From the NCBI GenBank assembly GCA_026390795.1, contig JAPLFG010000003.1, forward strand, positions 1,488,001-1,552,000: a stretch of DNA of 64,000 bases, read 5' to 3'. The notes beneath the pieces were generated by a model. That model ran no database searches and was not told where the DNA came from. It saw only the letters and a list, made by a program, of their open reading frames with translations. The stretch is from Ignavibacteriales bacterium (GTDB lineage: Bacteria > Bacteroidota > Ignavibacteria > Ignavibacteriales > Melioribacteraceae). Shown piece after piece: positions 8,974-17,436 of this stretch. Numbering within the stretch: the first letter of the stretch is position 1; every line of letters begins with the position of its first letter. The translations under genes were made by a program, and so were the position numbers.

Positions 8974-10722
8974 ATGCAAAACAAACGCTGGAACTTAAAA
9001 GAAGCGCCGGACGAAAAAATTACTCTTGCGCTGGCTGATAGTTTAAATGTCTCAAATATTCTTGCCAATCTTTTAATACAACGGGGCATTACAAATTTCT
9101 ACGAAGCAAAAAATTATTTCCGCCCTTCCCTTGAAACACTTCACGATCCCTTCTTAATGAATGGAATGCATGAGGCAACTCAACGGGTAATTCATGCTCT
9201 TACACATAATGAAAAAATTTGTGTATACGGAGATTACGATGTTGACGGGACTTGTTCCGCAGCATTGATGTATCTTTTTTTGAAAGACCTTGGAGCTGAA
9301 GTAGAAACATATATTCCTAACCGTCTTACCGAAGGTTACGGTGTTTCGATAACTAGTATTGATATTCTTAAAGAACACAATGTCGGTCTAATCATTACTG
9401 TTGATTGCGGAATAACTGCCGTTGAAGAAATTGATTATGCAAATTCTCTCGGGATTGAAACTATAGTTTGTGATCATCACCAATCGAAAGAAAAAATTCC
9501 GAATGCATATGCAGTTTTGGATCCCATTAAACCGGGCTGTAATTATCCGTTCAAACACCTTTCTGGTGCCGGAGTTGGTTTTAAACTTGCGAGTGCAGTT
9601 GGCGAACGAATTGGAAAAAAAGAATTAGCACTTAAGTATCTTGATCTTGTTGCGCTTGCGGGCGCGGCAGATATTGTCCCGTTGGTTGATGAAAATAGAG
9701 TTCTTGTAAAAGAAGGACTTGATCTCATCAACACAAATCCGCGTCCCGGAATTGTTGCGCTATTAAAAAGTGCGCGTATGGAACCGGGAAATCTTAATGC
9801 TGGACAAATTGTTTTCACTATAGCACCCCGTATTAATGCTGTTGGAAGACTCGGTGATGCTAATCGCGCTGTTGAGCTTTTCACGACTGACGATCCACAG
9901 CGAGCATTGGAACTAGCTCAGGTTCTTGAAGACGAAAACACGGAACGCAGAAAAATTGACGAGATGACTTTCTCTCATGCGATGCAATTAGTTGATTCCG
10001 AAATTAATATGGATTCCGACCTCGGCATAGTTTTGCATTATGACGATTGGCATCCCGGTGTTATTGGAATAGTTGCATCTCGTCTGGTAGAGAAATTTCA
10101 TCGTCCGGCTGTGATGTTAACCACTATCGATGGAGTTGCAAAAGGTTCAGCGCGTAGTATCCATGGATTTAATATTTATGAAGCGCTCCAAAGTTGTGAA
10201 GATTTATTATTACAATTTGGAGGACATGAAGCAGCAGCAGGTCTTGCAATTGAAATTGAAAAATTGGATGAGTTCAAAGAAAGATTTAATTTCATACTTC
10301 GTCAAAACATGACGGCAGAAAATAAACTGCACGAACTTCACATTGATACAAAACTTTCGTTCTCCGAAATTTCTCCGAAATTTATCCGTGTGCTCGATCA
10401 ATTTGCTCCGTTTGGACCGGGAAATATGCGTCCTGTTTTTATGAGTGAAAATGTTACTGTTGTAAACTCACCAAGAATTGTAGGCATTAATCATATTGTT
10501 ACAAGTTTACGCCAGAACGGAAATGAAAAAGTTTTTGATGCGATCGGTTTTAACCTTGGCGCCTTCGTTTCCATTATTGATAAAGGTAAAGATTTGATTG
10601 ATATTGTGTACACAATTGAGTCGGTTCAAAAGGAAGGAAAAACCTATCCTCAAATTCGTATTAAAGATATTCATATAAAAGAAAACCAGGCTGTTTCACA
10701 AAGTTCAAACGGAAATTCATAA
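8974..10722 (+). CDS. recJ: Single-stranded-DNA exonuclease RecJ
   Basis: RecJ degrades single-stranded DNA 5' to 3' in recombination, base-excision and mismatch repair. The 582-residue protein has the DHH phosphoesterase metal motifs VYGDYDVDGTCSAALM (about residues 84-99) and CDHHQSKE (166-173). The DHHA1 part follows with FGGHEAAAGLAI. An OB-like C-terminal segment (FAPFGPGNMRPVF onwards) completes the bacterial RecJ layout. It starts 23 nt after the RNase P RNA and is followed 12 nt later by the YebC-family gene, so transcription from the rnpB promoter may continue into it. Confidence 0.96.
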   Translation: MQNKRWNLKEAPDEKITLALADSLNVSNILANLLIQRGITNFYEAKNYFRPSLETLHDPFLMNGMHEATQRVIHALTHNEKICVYGDYDVDGTCSAALMYLFLKDLGAEVETYIPNRLTEGYGVSITSIDILKEHNVGLIITVDCGITAVEEIDYANSLGIETIVCDHHQSKEKIPNAYAVLDPIKPGCNYPFKHLSGAGVGFKLASAVGERIGKKELALKYLDLVALAGAADIVPLVDENRVLVKEGLDLINTNPRPGIVALLKSARMEPGNLNAGQIVFTIAPRINAVGRLGDANRAVELFTTDDPQRALELAQVLEDENTERRKIDEMTFSHAMQLVDSEINMDSDLGIVLHYDDWHPGVIGIVASRLVEKFHRPAVMLTTIDGVAKGSARSIHGFNIYEALQSCEDLLLQFGGHEAAAGLAIEIEKLDEFKERFNFILRQNMTAENKLHELHIDTKLSFSEISPKFIRVLDQFAPFGPGNMRPVFMSENVTVVNSPRIVGINHIVTSLRQNGNEKVFDAIGFNLGAFVSIIDKGKDLIDIVYTIESVQKEGKTYPQIRIKDIHIKENQAVSQSSNGNS

Positions 10723-10734
10723 GGGAGAATCTTT

Positions 10735-11460
10735 ATGTCGGGTCACTCCAAATGGGCAACTATAAAAAGAAAGAAAGGAGCCCTTGACGCTAAACGCGGA
10801 AAAATTTTTACTAGACTGATTAGAGAAATTACAATTGCCGCGCGGCAAGCCGGCGGAGATCCGGATGGCAATCCAAGATTACGTCTTGCAATTGATAACG
10901 CAAAATCGGCAAATATGCCCGCCGATAATATTGAACGCGCAATTAAAAAAGCCACCGGCGAACTCGATGGTTCTCAAATTTCCGAATTGACTTATGAAGG
11001 ATATGGACCGGGAGGAGTAGCGCTTCTTATTGAAGTAGCTACAGATAATAAAAATAGAACTGTCGCAGAAATCCGTCACATTTTTAGTCGTGGTTTAGGC
11101 AATATGGGCGAGACCGGTTCGGTTGCATGGATGTTCGAGCGTAAAGGAATTATTACTCTTAAACGCGATGGAAAAAGTGAAGATGATTTGATGGAAATTA
11201 TTCTAGATGCAGGTGCCGACGACCTTACTTCCGAAGAAGATTTTTTTGAAGTAACAACTACTATGGAAAATTTTGAAACGGTTAGAAAAAAAATAATCGA
11301 AAATAAATTAATTGTTGAAAACGCCTCTCTGCAATGGATAGCAAAAAATAGTGCTCCAATTAAAGGTGATGACGCTGAAAAATTGATGAAATTGATTGAA
11401 GCTTTGGAAGAGAGCGATGATGTTCAGAATGTTTTTTCAAATGCGGATTTTATTGAATAA
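10735..11460 (+). CDS. YebC/PmpR family (TACO1-like) DNA-binding or translation regulator
   Basis: A 241-residue YebC-family protein, with the family N-terminus MSGHSKWATIKRKKGALDAK and the region NIERAIKKATGEL near residues 67-79. Bacterial members have been described as transcriptional regulators and, more recently, as helping ribosomes through proline-rich stretches, as the mitochondrial TACO1 relative does. It sits between recJ and ruvC-ruvA, a very common linkage of yebC with the Holliday-junction genes. A GGGAGAAT site precedes the ATG 12 nt after recJ. Confidence 0.95.
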   Translation: MSGHSKWATIKRKKGALDAKRGKIFTRLIREITIAARQAGGDPDGNPRLRLAIDNAKSANMPADNIERAIKKATGELDGSQISELTYEGYGPGGVALLIEVATDNKNRTVAEIRHIFSRGLGNMGETGSVAWMFERKGIITLKRDGKSEDDLMEIILDAGADDLTSEEDFFEVTTTMENFETVRKKIIENKLIVENASLQWIAKNSAPIKGDDAEKLMKLIEALEESDDVQNVFSNADFIE

Positions 11461-11469
11461 AGGATAAAG

Positions 11470-11544
11470 GAACGCAGATTGTTAAGATTTTTTATGATTA
11501 TTTAAGATCATAACAAATCATAATAATCATAAATATCAGCGTTC
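11470..11544. repeat. Intergenic imperfect palindrome (GAACGCAGAT...ATCAGCGTTC)
   Basis: A roughly 75-nt nested palindrome fills the yebC-ruvC gap. The outer arms GAACGCAGAT (11470-11479) and ATCAGCGTTC (11535-11544) pair with one mismatch. The inner arms TTATGATTAT (11492-11501) and ATAATCATAA (11523-11532) pair perfectly. The layout resembles dispersed intergenic repeat units seen in this lineage. No terminator-like U tract follows. Confidence 0.7.
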
Positions 11545-11556
11545 TATTAAAAATAT

Positions 11557-12093
11557 ATGAGAATACTCGGCGTTGATCCAGGAACAATTTTTACAGGCTA
11601 CGGGATAATTGATTTTGACAGCAATGAACTGAAATATGTCTCTGCGGGAGTTATCAAAATCTCCGTTACAAAAGAGATGCCTCCGCGCCTTCAAACGATT
11701 TACGATGATCTCAATAAATTAATAAAACAATTCAAACCGGATGAGTTTGCTCTTGAAACTGCTTTCTACGGAAAGAATGTTCAGTCGGCATTAAAGATCG
11801 GTTATGCACGCGGTGTTTCAATGCTGGTTGCAATACATAACGATCTAGCAATAAAAGAATATTCGCCACGCGAAATAAAAAAAGCTGTAGTCGGCAACGG
11901 CGCTTCATCAAAAGACCAAGTGCAGTTCATGATCAAAAAACTTTTAGCCATTCGAAAAACCAAGATGAAATTTGATGAAAGCGATGCATTGGCGGTTGCA
12001 ATCTGTCATGCTTTTAAAATGAATTCATTTTCAAAAAAAAGTAAGAACTGGAAAGAATTTATTGCAGAAAATCCGGATAGAGTAATTGAATAA
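11557..12093 (+). CDS. ruvC: Holliday junction resolvase RuvC
   Basis: RuvC cuts Holliday junctions symmetrically, working with RuvAB. The 178-residue protein starts MRILGVDPG with the first catalytic Asp at residue 7. It has the second acidic position in FALETAFYGKNV and the C-terminal metal-binding pair in DESDALAVAICH. The C-terminal tail past the core (about 20 residues, basic then acidic) is slightly longer than in Escherichia coli. The ribosome site is weak. It is followed 38 nt later by ruvA. Confidence 0.95.
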   Translation: MRILGVDPGTIFTGYGIIDFDSNELKYVSAGVIKISVTKEMPPRLQTIYDDLNKLIKQFKPDEFALETAFYGKNVQSALKIGYARGVSMLVAIHNDLAIKEYSPREIKKAVVGNGASSKDQVQFMIKKLLAIRKTKMKFDESDALAVAICHAFKMNSFSKKSKNWKEFIAENPDRVIE

Positions 12094-12131
12094 CAAATTG
12101 TATTTTGTCAACAAGTAATTTCTAAAAACTT

Positions 12132-12719
12132 ATGATCGGTTACCTGCACGGAAAAATAATATCGAAAAAACCAACAAAACTTTTGATTGATGTTAACGGC
12201 GTTGGTTACATTGTAAATATTTCAATCACCACATTCGAAAAGATTGCAGATAAAGAAGAAGCTTCTCTCTTTACATACCTAAGCGTGCGTGAATCAGCAA
12301 TGGACCTCTTCGGATTCTATACGATGGCGGAAAAAGAGATGTTTGAATTACTCATCGGCGTCAGCGGCATTGGACCAAAATCCGCCCAAAGCATATTATC
12401 CGGAATTCAAATTGAAGATTTGAAAGACGCGCTCAAAAGCGGAAACGTATCAAGATTAATTTCAATTCCCGGTATCGGCAGAAAAACCGCGGAAAGAATG
12501 GTGATTGAATTACGAGATAAAGTTGAATCGGTTGCCGAAATAATTGACGGCGTTTCTTTCAACAAATCGACTGTTCCCGGAGATGCTATTGCGGCGCTAA
12601 TTAATCTTGGCTATAATCAAAAAGTTGCAGAACGAATGGTGCGGGCTATTTCCGATAAGACTCCGGATATTTCGATTGAAGAGTTGATAAAGGAAGCGTT
12701 GGTAAATCTTAACAAGTAA
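12132..12719 (+). CDS. ruvA: Holliday junction DNA helicase subunit RuvA
   Basis: RuvA binds four-way junctions and loads RuvB. The 195-residue sequence has an N-terminal OB fold (MIGYLHGKIISKKPTKLLID). Two helix-hairpin-helix motifs follow, LIGVSGIGPKSAQSIL (about residues 76-91) and LISIPGIGRKTAERMV (about 111-126), and then the C-terminal RuvB-contact domain GDAIAALINLGY. No ruvB follows; the next gene is convergent. A 10-bp hairpin marks the end. Confidence 0.96.
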   Translation: MIGYLHGKIISKKPTKLLIDVNGVGYIVNISITTFEKIADKEEASLFTYLSVRESAMDLFGFYTMAEKEMFELLIGVSGIGPKSAQSILSGIQIEDLKDALKSGNVSRLISIPGIGRKTAERMVIELRDKVESVAEIIDGVSFNKSTVPGDAIAALINLGYNQKVAERMVRAISDKTPDISIEELIKEALVNLNK

Positions 12720-12726
12720 AACAGCA

Positions 12727-12763
12727 TTCAGTTCCCGCTCCATTAAGAGAAGAGGGAACTGAA
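12727..12763. terminator. Hairpin between convergent ruvA and blaR1-like genes
   Basis: TTCAGTTCCC (12727-12736) and GGGAACTGAA (12754-12763) form a perfect 10-bp stem around a 17-nt loop. It lies exactly between two convergent stop codons. There is no clear run of T on either side, so it is a likely bidirectional end but not a textbook intrinsic terminator. Confidence 0.55.
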
Positions 12764-12777
12764 CTTAGAATATTGAA

Positions 12778-14865
12778 CTAATCATTAATTCTGAACTTCT
12801 GATCCCCGGTTATTTCCCTTCCAAAATATTTCTTGTAAAGCTCTAAATATTTTTTGTGAAGCTCCGGTGAAACTTTTTTCCCGGCGACAATCATTTCATC
12901 TTTTGAAAGAGTAAAATCATCGAGATCGTCTCCTTCTTTAATCAAGTTATCTTTTACTAGCTCATCTTTGGTGGCGTGTATAAACTCTTTTAACTTTTTC
13001 ATTTCCACTTTCAGGTTATCCATATTTACTTTTAAATCGCTCATACTTTTCTTAAACTTATCACTGCCGGGTCCGTTTTCCTTCATCTCTTTGTTGAATT
13101 TTTCCATGTTTACCTTAAAATCTTTCATATCAACTTTCCAATTAGCCATCTCTTTGCTGAATTTTTCCTTCCAATCCTTCATGGACTCTTTGAATTCTTC
13201 GTTGTTGAATTCTGTACTATCCCAGCCATGTTTAAATTCTTTCATATCAATCCGCGGGACATGAATTGGGGGAATGTGAATTTTCGGCATATGTTTCATA
13301 TGGCGGGCAAGATTTTCTTGAACATTATATTGAATCTCCTTTGCCATTTTTTTCCATTGAGTTGTATCCATATCCGGTATATTAACGGAGATGTCCGGGA
13401 TCGCCGGCATCTCAAAGTCAAAATCATAATTATAATCAAAATTATGACTGCCTCTGAATTTTTTCATCTTTTCCTTGAATACTTTCATTTTCTCTTTATA
13501 ATCTTTCATGTTTTCGCGGAATTCTTTCATCGACGAATCATATTCGTTAAGTCTATCATTTACCATTGTATCATATTTCGGCAATTCCTTTTCGTCAACT
13601 TTCTCACCGTCAATAGATAGATCCTCAAGCTTACCGTTATTTAATTTCGCTTTGTATCTCTTATCATCATCGGAGAACTTAAGAGTGCGCTTTCCTTTTT
13701 TGATGGAAGTTGTATCACGGTCAAAAGTTGTATTGCACGAAGGGTCTGTAAAAATATTATTGCCGGCAAACGAAAGCGGGTTTACAAAAGATGCCGCAAT
13801 TACACTGTGTGTATTTTCTTTTGCCGAAGAAGTTGAATAAACGGATGCTGCTGCTATGATTAAAAGCAGAACTGCAAATGCCGTGAACTTAACTCCGTAC
13901 GATGTAATCTTATTGTTCGAGTTCATTCTATTTATCCTCCTGAATAATTGATTTTTCTTTCCTATCACCGCAAGTGCAATTTCGTTTTCTTCGGAACAAA
14001 TTTGCTGAAGATTGTAAAGCGCCTTGAAGTAGATTAACGAACCGCCGCACAATTTTAATGTGAGATCATCACAGCAATTTTCTCTTTCATTTTTGATCGT
14101 TGATGAAATCCACCAGACAGCCGGATGGTAAAAGAAAATTGTTTCAATGAATGTTTGGACAAGGTTAATTAAAAAATCATAACGTTTTATATGCGCTAAT
14201 TCGTGAATAATTATTGCTTCAACTTGTTCTTGCGGTAAACCGCTTATCATTCCGATTGGAAGAAGAATCAAGGGTTTCAAATAACCAATTGTAATAGGTG
14301 TTTTCACCTGTTCGGATTCGAAAATCTGAACAAGTTTTTTCAATTTGAATCTGGCGGTAAGTTCTTCCAACCTATAAAACCAAGGATCATCTACGGGGCT
14401 AATCCCTTTAGATCGCAATCGTTGTACATAAAAAACTCCACCGGCAAATCGAAAAGAGAAAACGAAAAATCCTAAAAACCAAATGGTGACAATCATTGGT
14501 AAGTTTTGTGCGAAATAAGATTTCAATAAACCGGTAAGGTCTTCATTTGAATTTGGTGCGGCTGAATCCGGCTGTTCCGAAACATTTGAACCAGTATTAG
14601 AAGCGGATGCAGATTCAAATCTTTCTGAATTGCTAATAGCATTTGAGCTGTAAACTTGTGTAAATGTAATTATTGAAATTCCGAACATAAAAAAGAGAGC
14701 GGTAACCGTGAGGTTATAACGAAGCTGCGCGCTTTTTTTGCCGGTCATTAATAATACTCCGGCAAGTAAAACTGAAATTACCGCACCCTGCCAGAGAGAA
14801 TGAAAAATAGTCCAGCCGATTGCTTTTATAAATTCTTCCGGGATTAATTCGTAAATGATAGTCAT
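12778..14865 (-). CDS. BlaR1/MecR1-type M56 membrane metallopeptidase with unusual coiled C-terminal part
   Basis: A 695-residue BlaR1-family sensor protease. Membrane segments lie near residues 25-41, 52-70, 120-142 and about 325-345. The zincin motif is HELAH (221-225), within IIHELAHIKRYDF. In known systems the protease cleaves the cognate BlaI-type repressor when its external domain senses a ligand. Here the external part (about 350-695) has no penicillin-binding signature. It carries long Met/Lys/Phe/Asp-rich heptad-like repeats (units such as MKDYKEKMKVFKEKM) and a His/Pro/Met stretch (HMPKIHIPPIHVPRID). The ATG overlaps the stop of the blaI-like gene by 4 nt, so they are co-translated. 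The inducer is unknown. Confidence 0.88.
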   Translation of the reverse strand: MTIIYELIPEEFIKAIGWTIFHSLWQGAVISVLLAGVLLMTGKKSAQLRYNLTVTALFFMFGISIITFTQVYSSNAISNSERFESASASNTGSNVSEQPDSAAPNSNEDLTGLLKSYFAQNLPMIVTIWFLGFFVFSFRFAGGVFYVQRLRSKGISPVDDPWFYRLEELTARFKLKKLVQIFESEQVKTPITIGYLKPLILLPIGMISGLPQEQVEAIIIHELAHIKRYDFLINLVQTFIETIFFYHPAVWWISSTIKNERENCCDDLTLKLCGGSLIYFKALYNLQQICSEENEIALAVIGKKNQLFRRINRMNSNNKITSYGVKFTAFAVLLLIIAAASVYSTSSAKENTHSVIAASFVNPLSFAGNNIFTDPSCNTTFDRDTTSIKKGKRTLKFSDDDKRYKAKLNNGKLEDLSIDGEKVDEKELPKYDTMVNDRLNEYDSSMKEFRENMKDYKEKMKVFKEKMKKFRGSHNFDYNYDFDFEMPAIPDISVNIPDMDTTQWKKMAKEIQYNVQENLARHMKHMPKIHIPPIHVPRIDMKEFKHGWDSTEFNNEEFKESMKDWKEKFSKEMANWKVDMKDFKVNMEKFNKEMKENGPGSDKFKKSMSDLKVNMDNLKVEMKKLKEFIHATKDELVKDNLIKEGDDLDDFTLSKDEMIVAGKKVSPELHKKYLELYKKYFGREITGDQKFRIND

Positions 14866-15251
14866 TTCCGTTCCCTTTCGATTTGATTCAACAACTCTTT
14901 TATTTTTTTCAATTCTTCTTTTGATGGCTGAGAATTACCAAGAGCCTGCATTACAAGATTTGCGGCAGATCCGCTGAATGCCGTTACCAATAGTTTATCA
15001 AGTAAAACTTTTTGTATTTCGTCCTGATTAATTGCCGCCTTATAAACGTGGCTTCTTTCATTTTCATCCCGCACCACAAGATTTTTCTCAAACATAATTT
15101 GAAGCATCTTTAAAGTAGTTGTGTAACCGCTCTCTTTTTTCTCGTTCAATTTTTCGTTAACAGATTTAACTGTAGAAGCGCCGTTTTCCCAAAGTATTCT
15201 AAGGATTTCAAGTTCTGAATCTGTTGGTTTCGGTGTCTGTTTCTTTGTCAT
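14862..15251 (-). CDS. BlaI/MecI/CopY family repressor
   Basis: A 129-residue winged-helix repressor of the BlaI/MecI family. The N-terminus KPTDSELEILRILWENGASTVKSV is the family recognition domain, followed by the typical linker TTLKMLQIMFEKNLVVRDE and a C-terminal dimerisation helix region, the usual cleavage target of BlaR1. It is upstream of, and overlaps, the M56 protease gene. AAGGA lies 7 nt before the ATG. A perfect inverted repeat about 43 nt upstream (15294-15309) is a candidate auto-operator. No beta-lactamase gene is nearby. Confidence 0.92.
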   Translation of the reverse strand: MTKKQTPKPTDSELEILRILWENGASTVKSVNEKLNEKKESGYTTTLKMLQIMFEKNLVVRDENERSHVYKAAINQDEIQKVLLDKLLVTAFSGSAANLVMQALGNSQPSKEELKKIKELLNQIERERK

Positions 15252-15293
15252 CTCAAATCCTTTTGCTTTTCAACCCTTGAGACGCCATGTTCA

Positions 15294-15309
15294 TACGAAA
15301 AGTTTCGTA
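15294..15309. promoter_or_regulatory. Candidate operator for the BlaI-type repressor
   Basis: TACGAAA (15294-15300), a 2-nt spacer and TTTCGTA (15303-15309) make a perfect 7-bp inverted repeat upstream of the repressor ATG. BlaI-family proteins bind short palindromes at their own promoters, so autoregulation through this site is a reasonable inference. The sequence differs from the staphylococcal TACA/TGTA operator. Confidence 0.5.
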
Positions 15310-15417
15310 GTTCGATAAAAAATTTTTTCCTTTCTAATTCATTAAAAACGCAATATTTCTTTACAAATAACGGATATGGACTTATTTTGAAACCGTCTTC
15401 TAAAAAGGAATCTGTTT

Positions 15418-16584
15418 ATGAGCTATTTCTCTCACCTGGAATGCGGTTATTGCGGAAAAATTTACGATAAAGATAAAATTTGGAATTTATGCCCCGAGTG
15501 TGGAAAGCCACTACTTGCTAGATATGATATGCAATCGGCACAGAAAGAATTTGCAAAAGATAAATTGAAGGATAGAGAATCAACTCTTTGGCGGTACCAC
15601 GAAATGCTTCCAATTATTGATCAACAATTTAAGTTATCACTGGGAGAAGGATTTACACCTTTGATTAAGGCATCGCGGCTTGGTAAAGAAATTGGAATGA
15701 AGAATGTTTTTATAAAAGATGAAGGGCTCAACCCGACAACTTCATTCAAAGCGCGGGGACTTTGTTTGGCAATTTCGAAAGCCAATGAATTTGGAATTAA
15801 AGAAGTCTCGATTCCATCAGCGGGAAATGCTGCGGGAGCTATGAGTGCTTATGCTGCGTTAGCTGGAATGAAATCATTTGTGTTTATGCCGAAGGATGTA
15901 CCGCTTCCATTTATTTCTGAATGTAAAGCTTTGGGTGCCGAAGTCACTTTAGTTGATGGACTTATAACCGACTGCGGTAAATTAGCAGCAGAAGGAGTTA
16001 AAAAATTCGGAAGGTTTGATGTATCTACCTTGAAAGAACCATACCGGATTGAAGGGAAAAAAACAATGGGGTATGAAGTTGCCGAACAAATGAACTGGAA
16101 TCTGCCCGATGTTATTATTTATCCAACCGGAGGAGGTACAGGACTAATTGGAATGTGGAAAGCATTTGATGAAATGGAAAAATTAGGATGGATTGGTTCA
16201 AAAAGACCTCGGATGGTTACGGTTCAATCAACCGGATGCGCGCCGATAGTAAAAGCATTTGACGATGGTAAACAATTTGCCGAGATGTGGAGCGGGGCAA
16301 AAACAATCGCCGATGGTTTACGTGTACCGGCGGCAGTAGGAGATTTTTTGATTCTTCGCGCAATAAGAGAAAGTAACGGAACCGCTATTGCCGTAAGTGA
16401 TGAAGAAATTTTTGAATCAACAAATATAATTGGAAGAACTGAAGGGATTTTTGCCGCACCGGAAGGCGGCGCAGCACTTGCCGCATTAAAAAATCTGCTG
16501 AAAATGAACTGGGTAAATAATGATGAATCGGTTGTTCTGTTCAATACGGGAAGCGGGCATAAGTATATGAATCTCTGGAAATGA
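15418..16584 (+). CDS. thrC: Threonine synthase
   Basis: A PLP-dependent lyase converting O-phosphohomoserine to threonine. The 388-residue protein begins with a rubredoxin-like zinc ribbon (CGYC at about residues 9-12, CPEC at 25-28), as in many thrC products of the archaeal/Bacillus type. The PLP lysine lies in NPTTSFKARGL (Lys111), and the phosphate-binding loop is PTGGGTGLIG. The related enzymes threonine dehydratase and cysteate synthase are less likely given the N-terminal ribbon. It stands alone: divergent from the blaI-like gene, and followed by a 190-nt gap before a sigma factor gene. Confidence 0.92.
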   Translation: MSYFSHLECGYCGKIYDKDKIWNLCPECGKPLLARYDMQSAQKEFAKDKLKDRESTLWRYHEMLPIIDQQFKLSLGEGFTPLIKASRLGKEIGMKNVFIKDEGLNPTTSFKARGLCLAISKANEFGIKEVSIPSAGNAAGAMSAYAALAGMKSFVFMPKDVPLPFISECKALGAEVTLVDGLITDCGKLAAEGVKKFGRFDVSTLKEPYRIEGKKTMGYEVAEQMNWNLPDVIIYPTGGGTGLIGMWKAFDEMEKLGWIGSKRPRMVTVQSTGCAPIVKAFDDGKQFAEMWSGAKTIADGLRVPAAVGDFLILRAIRESNGTAIAVSDEEIFESTNIIGRTEGIFAAPEGGAALAALKNLLKMNWVNNDESVVLFNTGSGHKYMNLWK

Positions 16585-16772
16585 GAATGACTTGAGAAAC
16601 AGTTACTATTTATCAAATGAATTATCATGACATAATCTCAGATTCAATTTTCGTTCCCGCATTCCTAATTAAATATTCGATTTCTTCATTCTATTAAAAA
16701 GCAACTTTTTCTCTCTTTGCAGGACAACCTTTTATTATAACACAAAGTCTAAACAACCAGAAGTAATACAGA

Positions 16773-17354
16773 ATGAGTTTGAGCGACAATCAATTAATAA
16801 TTAACGCACAACAAGGCGACATGGCAGCTTTTGAAGAGTTGGTATACCGTTACGACCGGCATGTTATAAACATCGCCAAATCTTTTCGTAACAACGATGA
16901 TGATGCTAAGGATATCTACCAGGAAGTATTTATGCGTGTTTACCGCGGACTTAAAAACTTCCGGTTCAAAAGCGAGTTCTCAACATGGATTTTTAGAATT
17001 ACAACAAACGTCTGTATTACTCATCAATCTAGAAAGAAAGATCATGAATCGATACACAAAGAAATTTATTCCGGCGATGAGAACTCAACAACACTTGCGG
17101 AAACACTTACCGACAATAAATTATCTGATGAGCTTACGGTAGGAAAAGATATTTCAAAACATATTAACAAGGCATTGAACGAACTTCCGCCGCAGCAGAA
17201 GATGGTTTTTACATTAAAATATTTTGAAGAATATAAGATTCGAGAAATAGCGGAAATGATGCAATGCAGCGAAGGAGCCGTTAAGAAATATCTCTTTACA
17301 GCAACTCACAAAATGAGAGACCGATTGAAAAATGTTATGAGAGATGTAAGATGA
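16773..17354 (+). CDS. ECF-type RNA polymerase sigma factor
   Basis: A 193-residue group 4 (ECF) sigma factor. Region 2 is visible as DIYQEVFMRVYRGLKNFRFKSEFSTWIFRI (about residues 47-77 overall, core-binding and -10 recognition). Region 4 is LPPQQKMVFTLKYFEEYKIREIAEMMQCSEGAVKKYL (about 137-173). It is the first gene of a rightward module containing a putative anti-sigma/HEAT protein, two DUF4097 proteins and a thioredoxin, which it probably controls in part. Confidence 0.94.
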   Translation: MSLSDNQLIINAQQGDMAAFEELVYRYDRHVINIAKSFRNNDDDAKDIYQEVFMRVYRGLKNFRFKSEFSTWIFRITTNVCITHQSRKKDHESIHKEIYSGDENSTTLAETLTDNKLSDELTVGKDISKHINKALNELPPQQKMVFTLKYFEEYKIREIAEMMQCSEGAVKKYLFTATHKMRDRLKNVMRDVR

Positions 17355-17360
17355 CGGTCG

Positions 17361-17422
17361 TTGTCATTCCGGACTTGATCCGGAATCTATTATCAGATGC
17401 TGAAACAAGTTCGGCATGACAG
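17361..17422. repeat. Intergenic palindromic repeat (TTGTCATTCCGG type)
   Basis: The arm TTGTCATTCCGGACTTG (17361-17377) pairs, with three mismatches, with CAAGTTCGGCATGACAG (17406-17422). The unit sits between the sigma gene and its downstream partner inside an apparent operon. The style (GTCATTCCGG...GCATGAC) matches dispersed repeat elements found in many bacterial genomes. Confidence 0.7.
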
Positions 17423-17436
17423 TTAAAGGAGAAAGA

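Noticed and set aside
8571-9089. Leftward 172-codon open frame
   Set aside because: It is antisense to the RNase P RNA and the start of recJ; no ribosome site or protein similarity.
12968-13840. Rightward frames with Phe/Ser-rich products
   Set aside because: They are the complement of the Lys/Met-rich heptads of the BlaR1-type gene.
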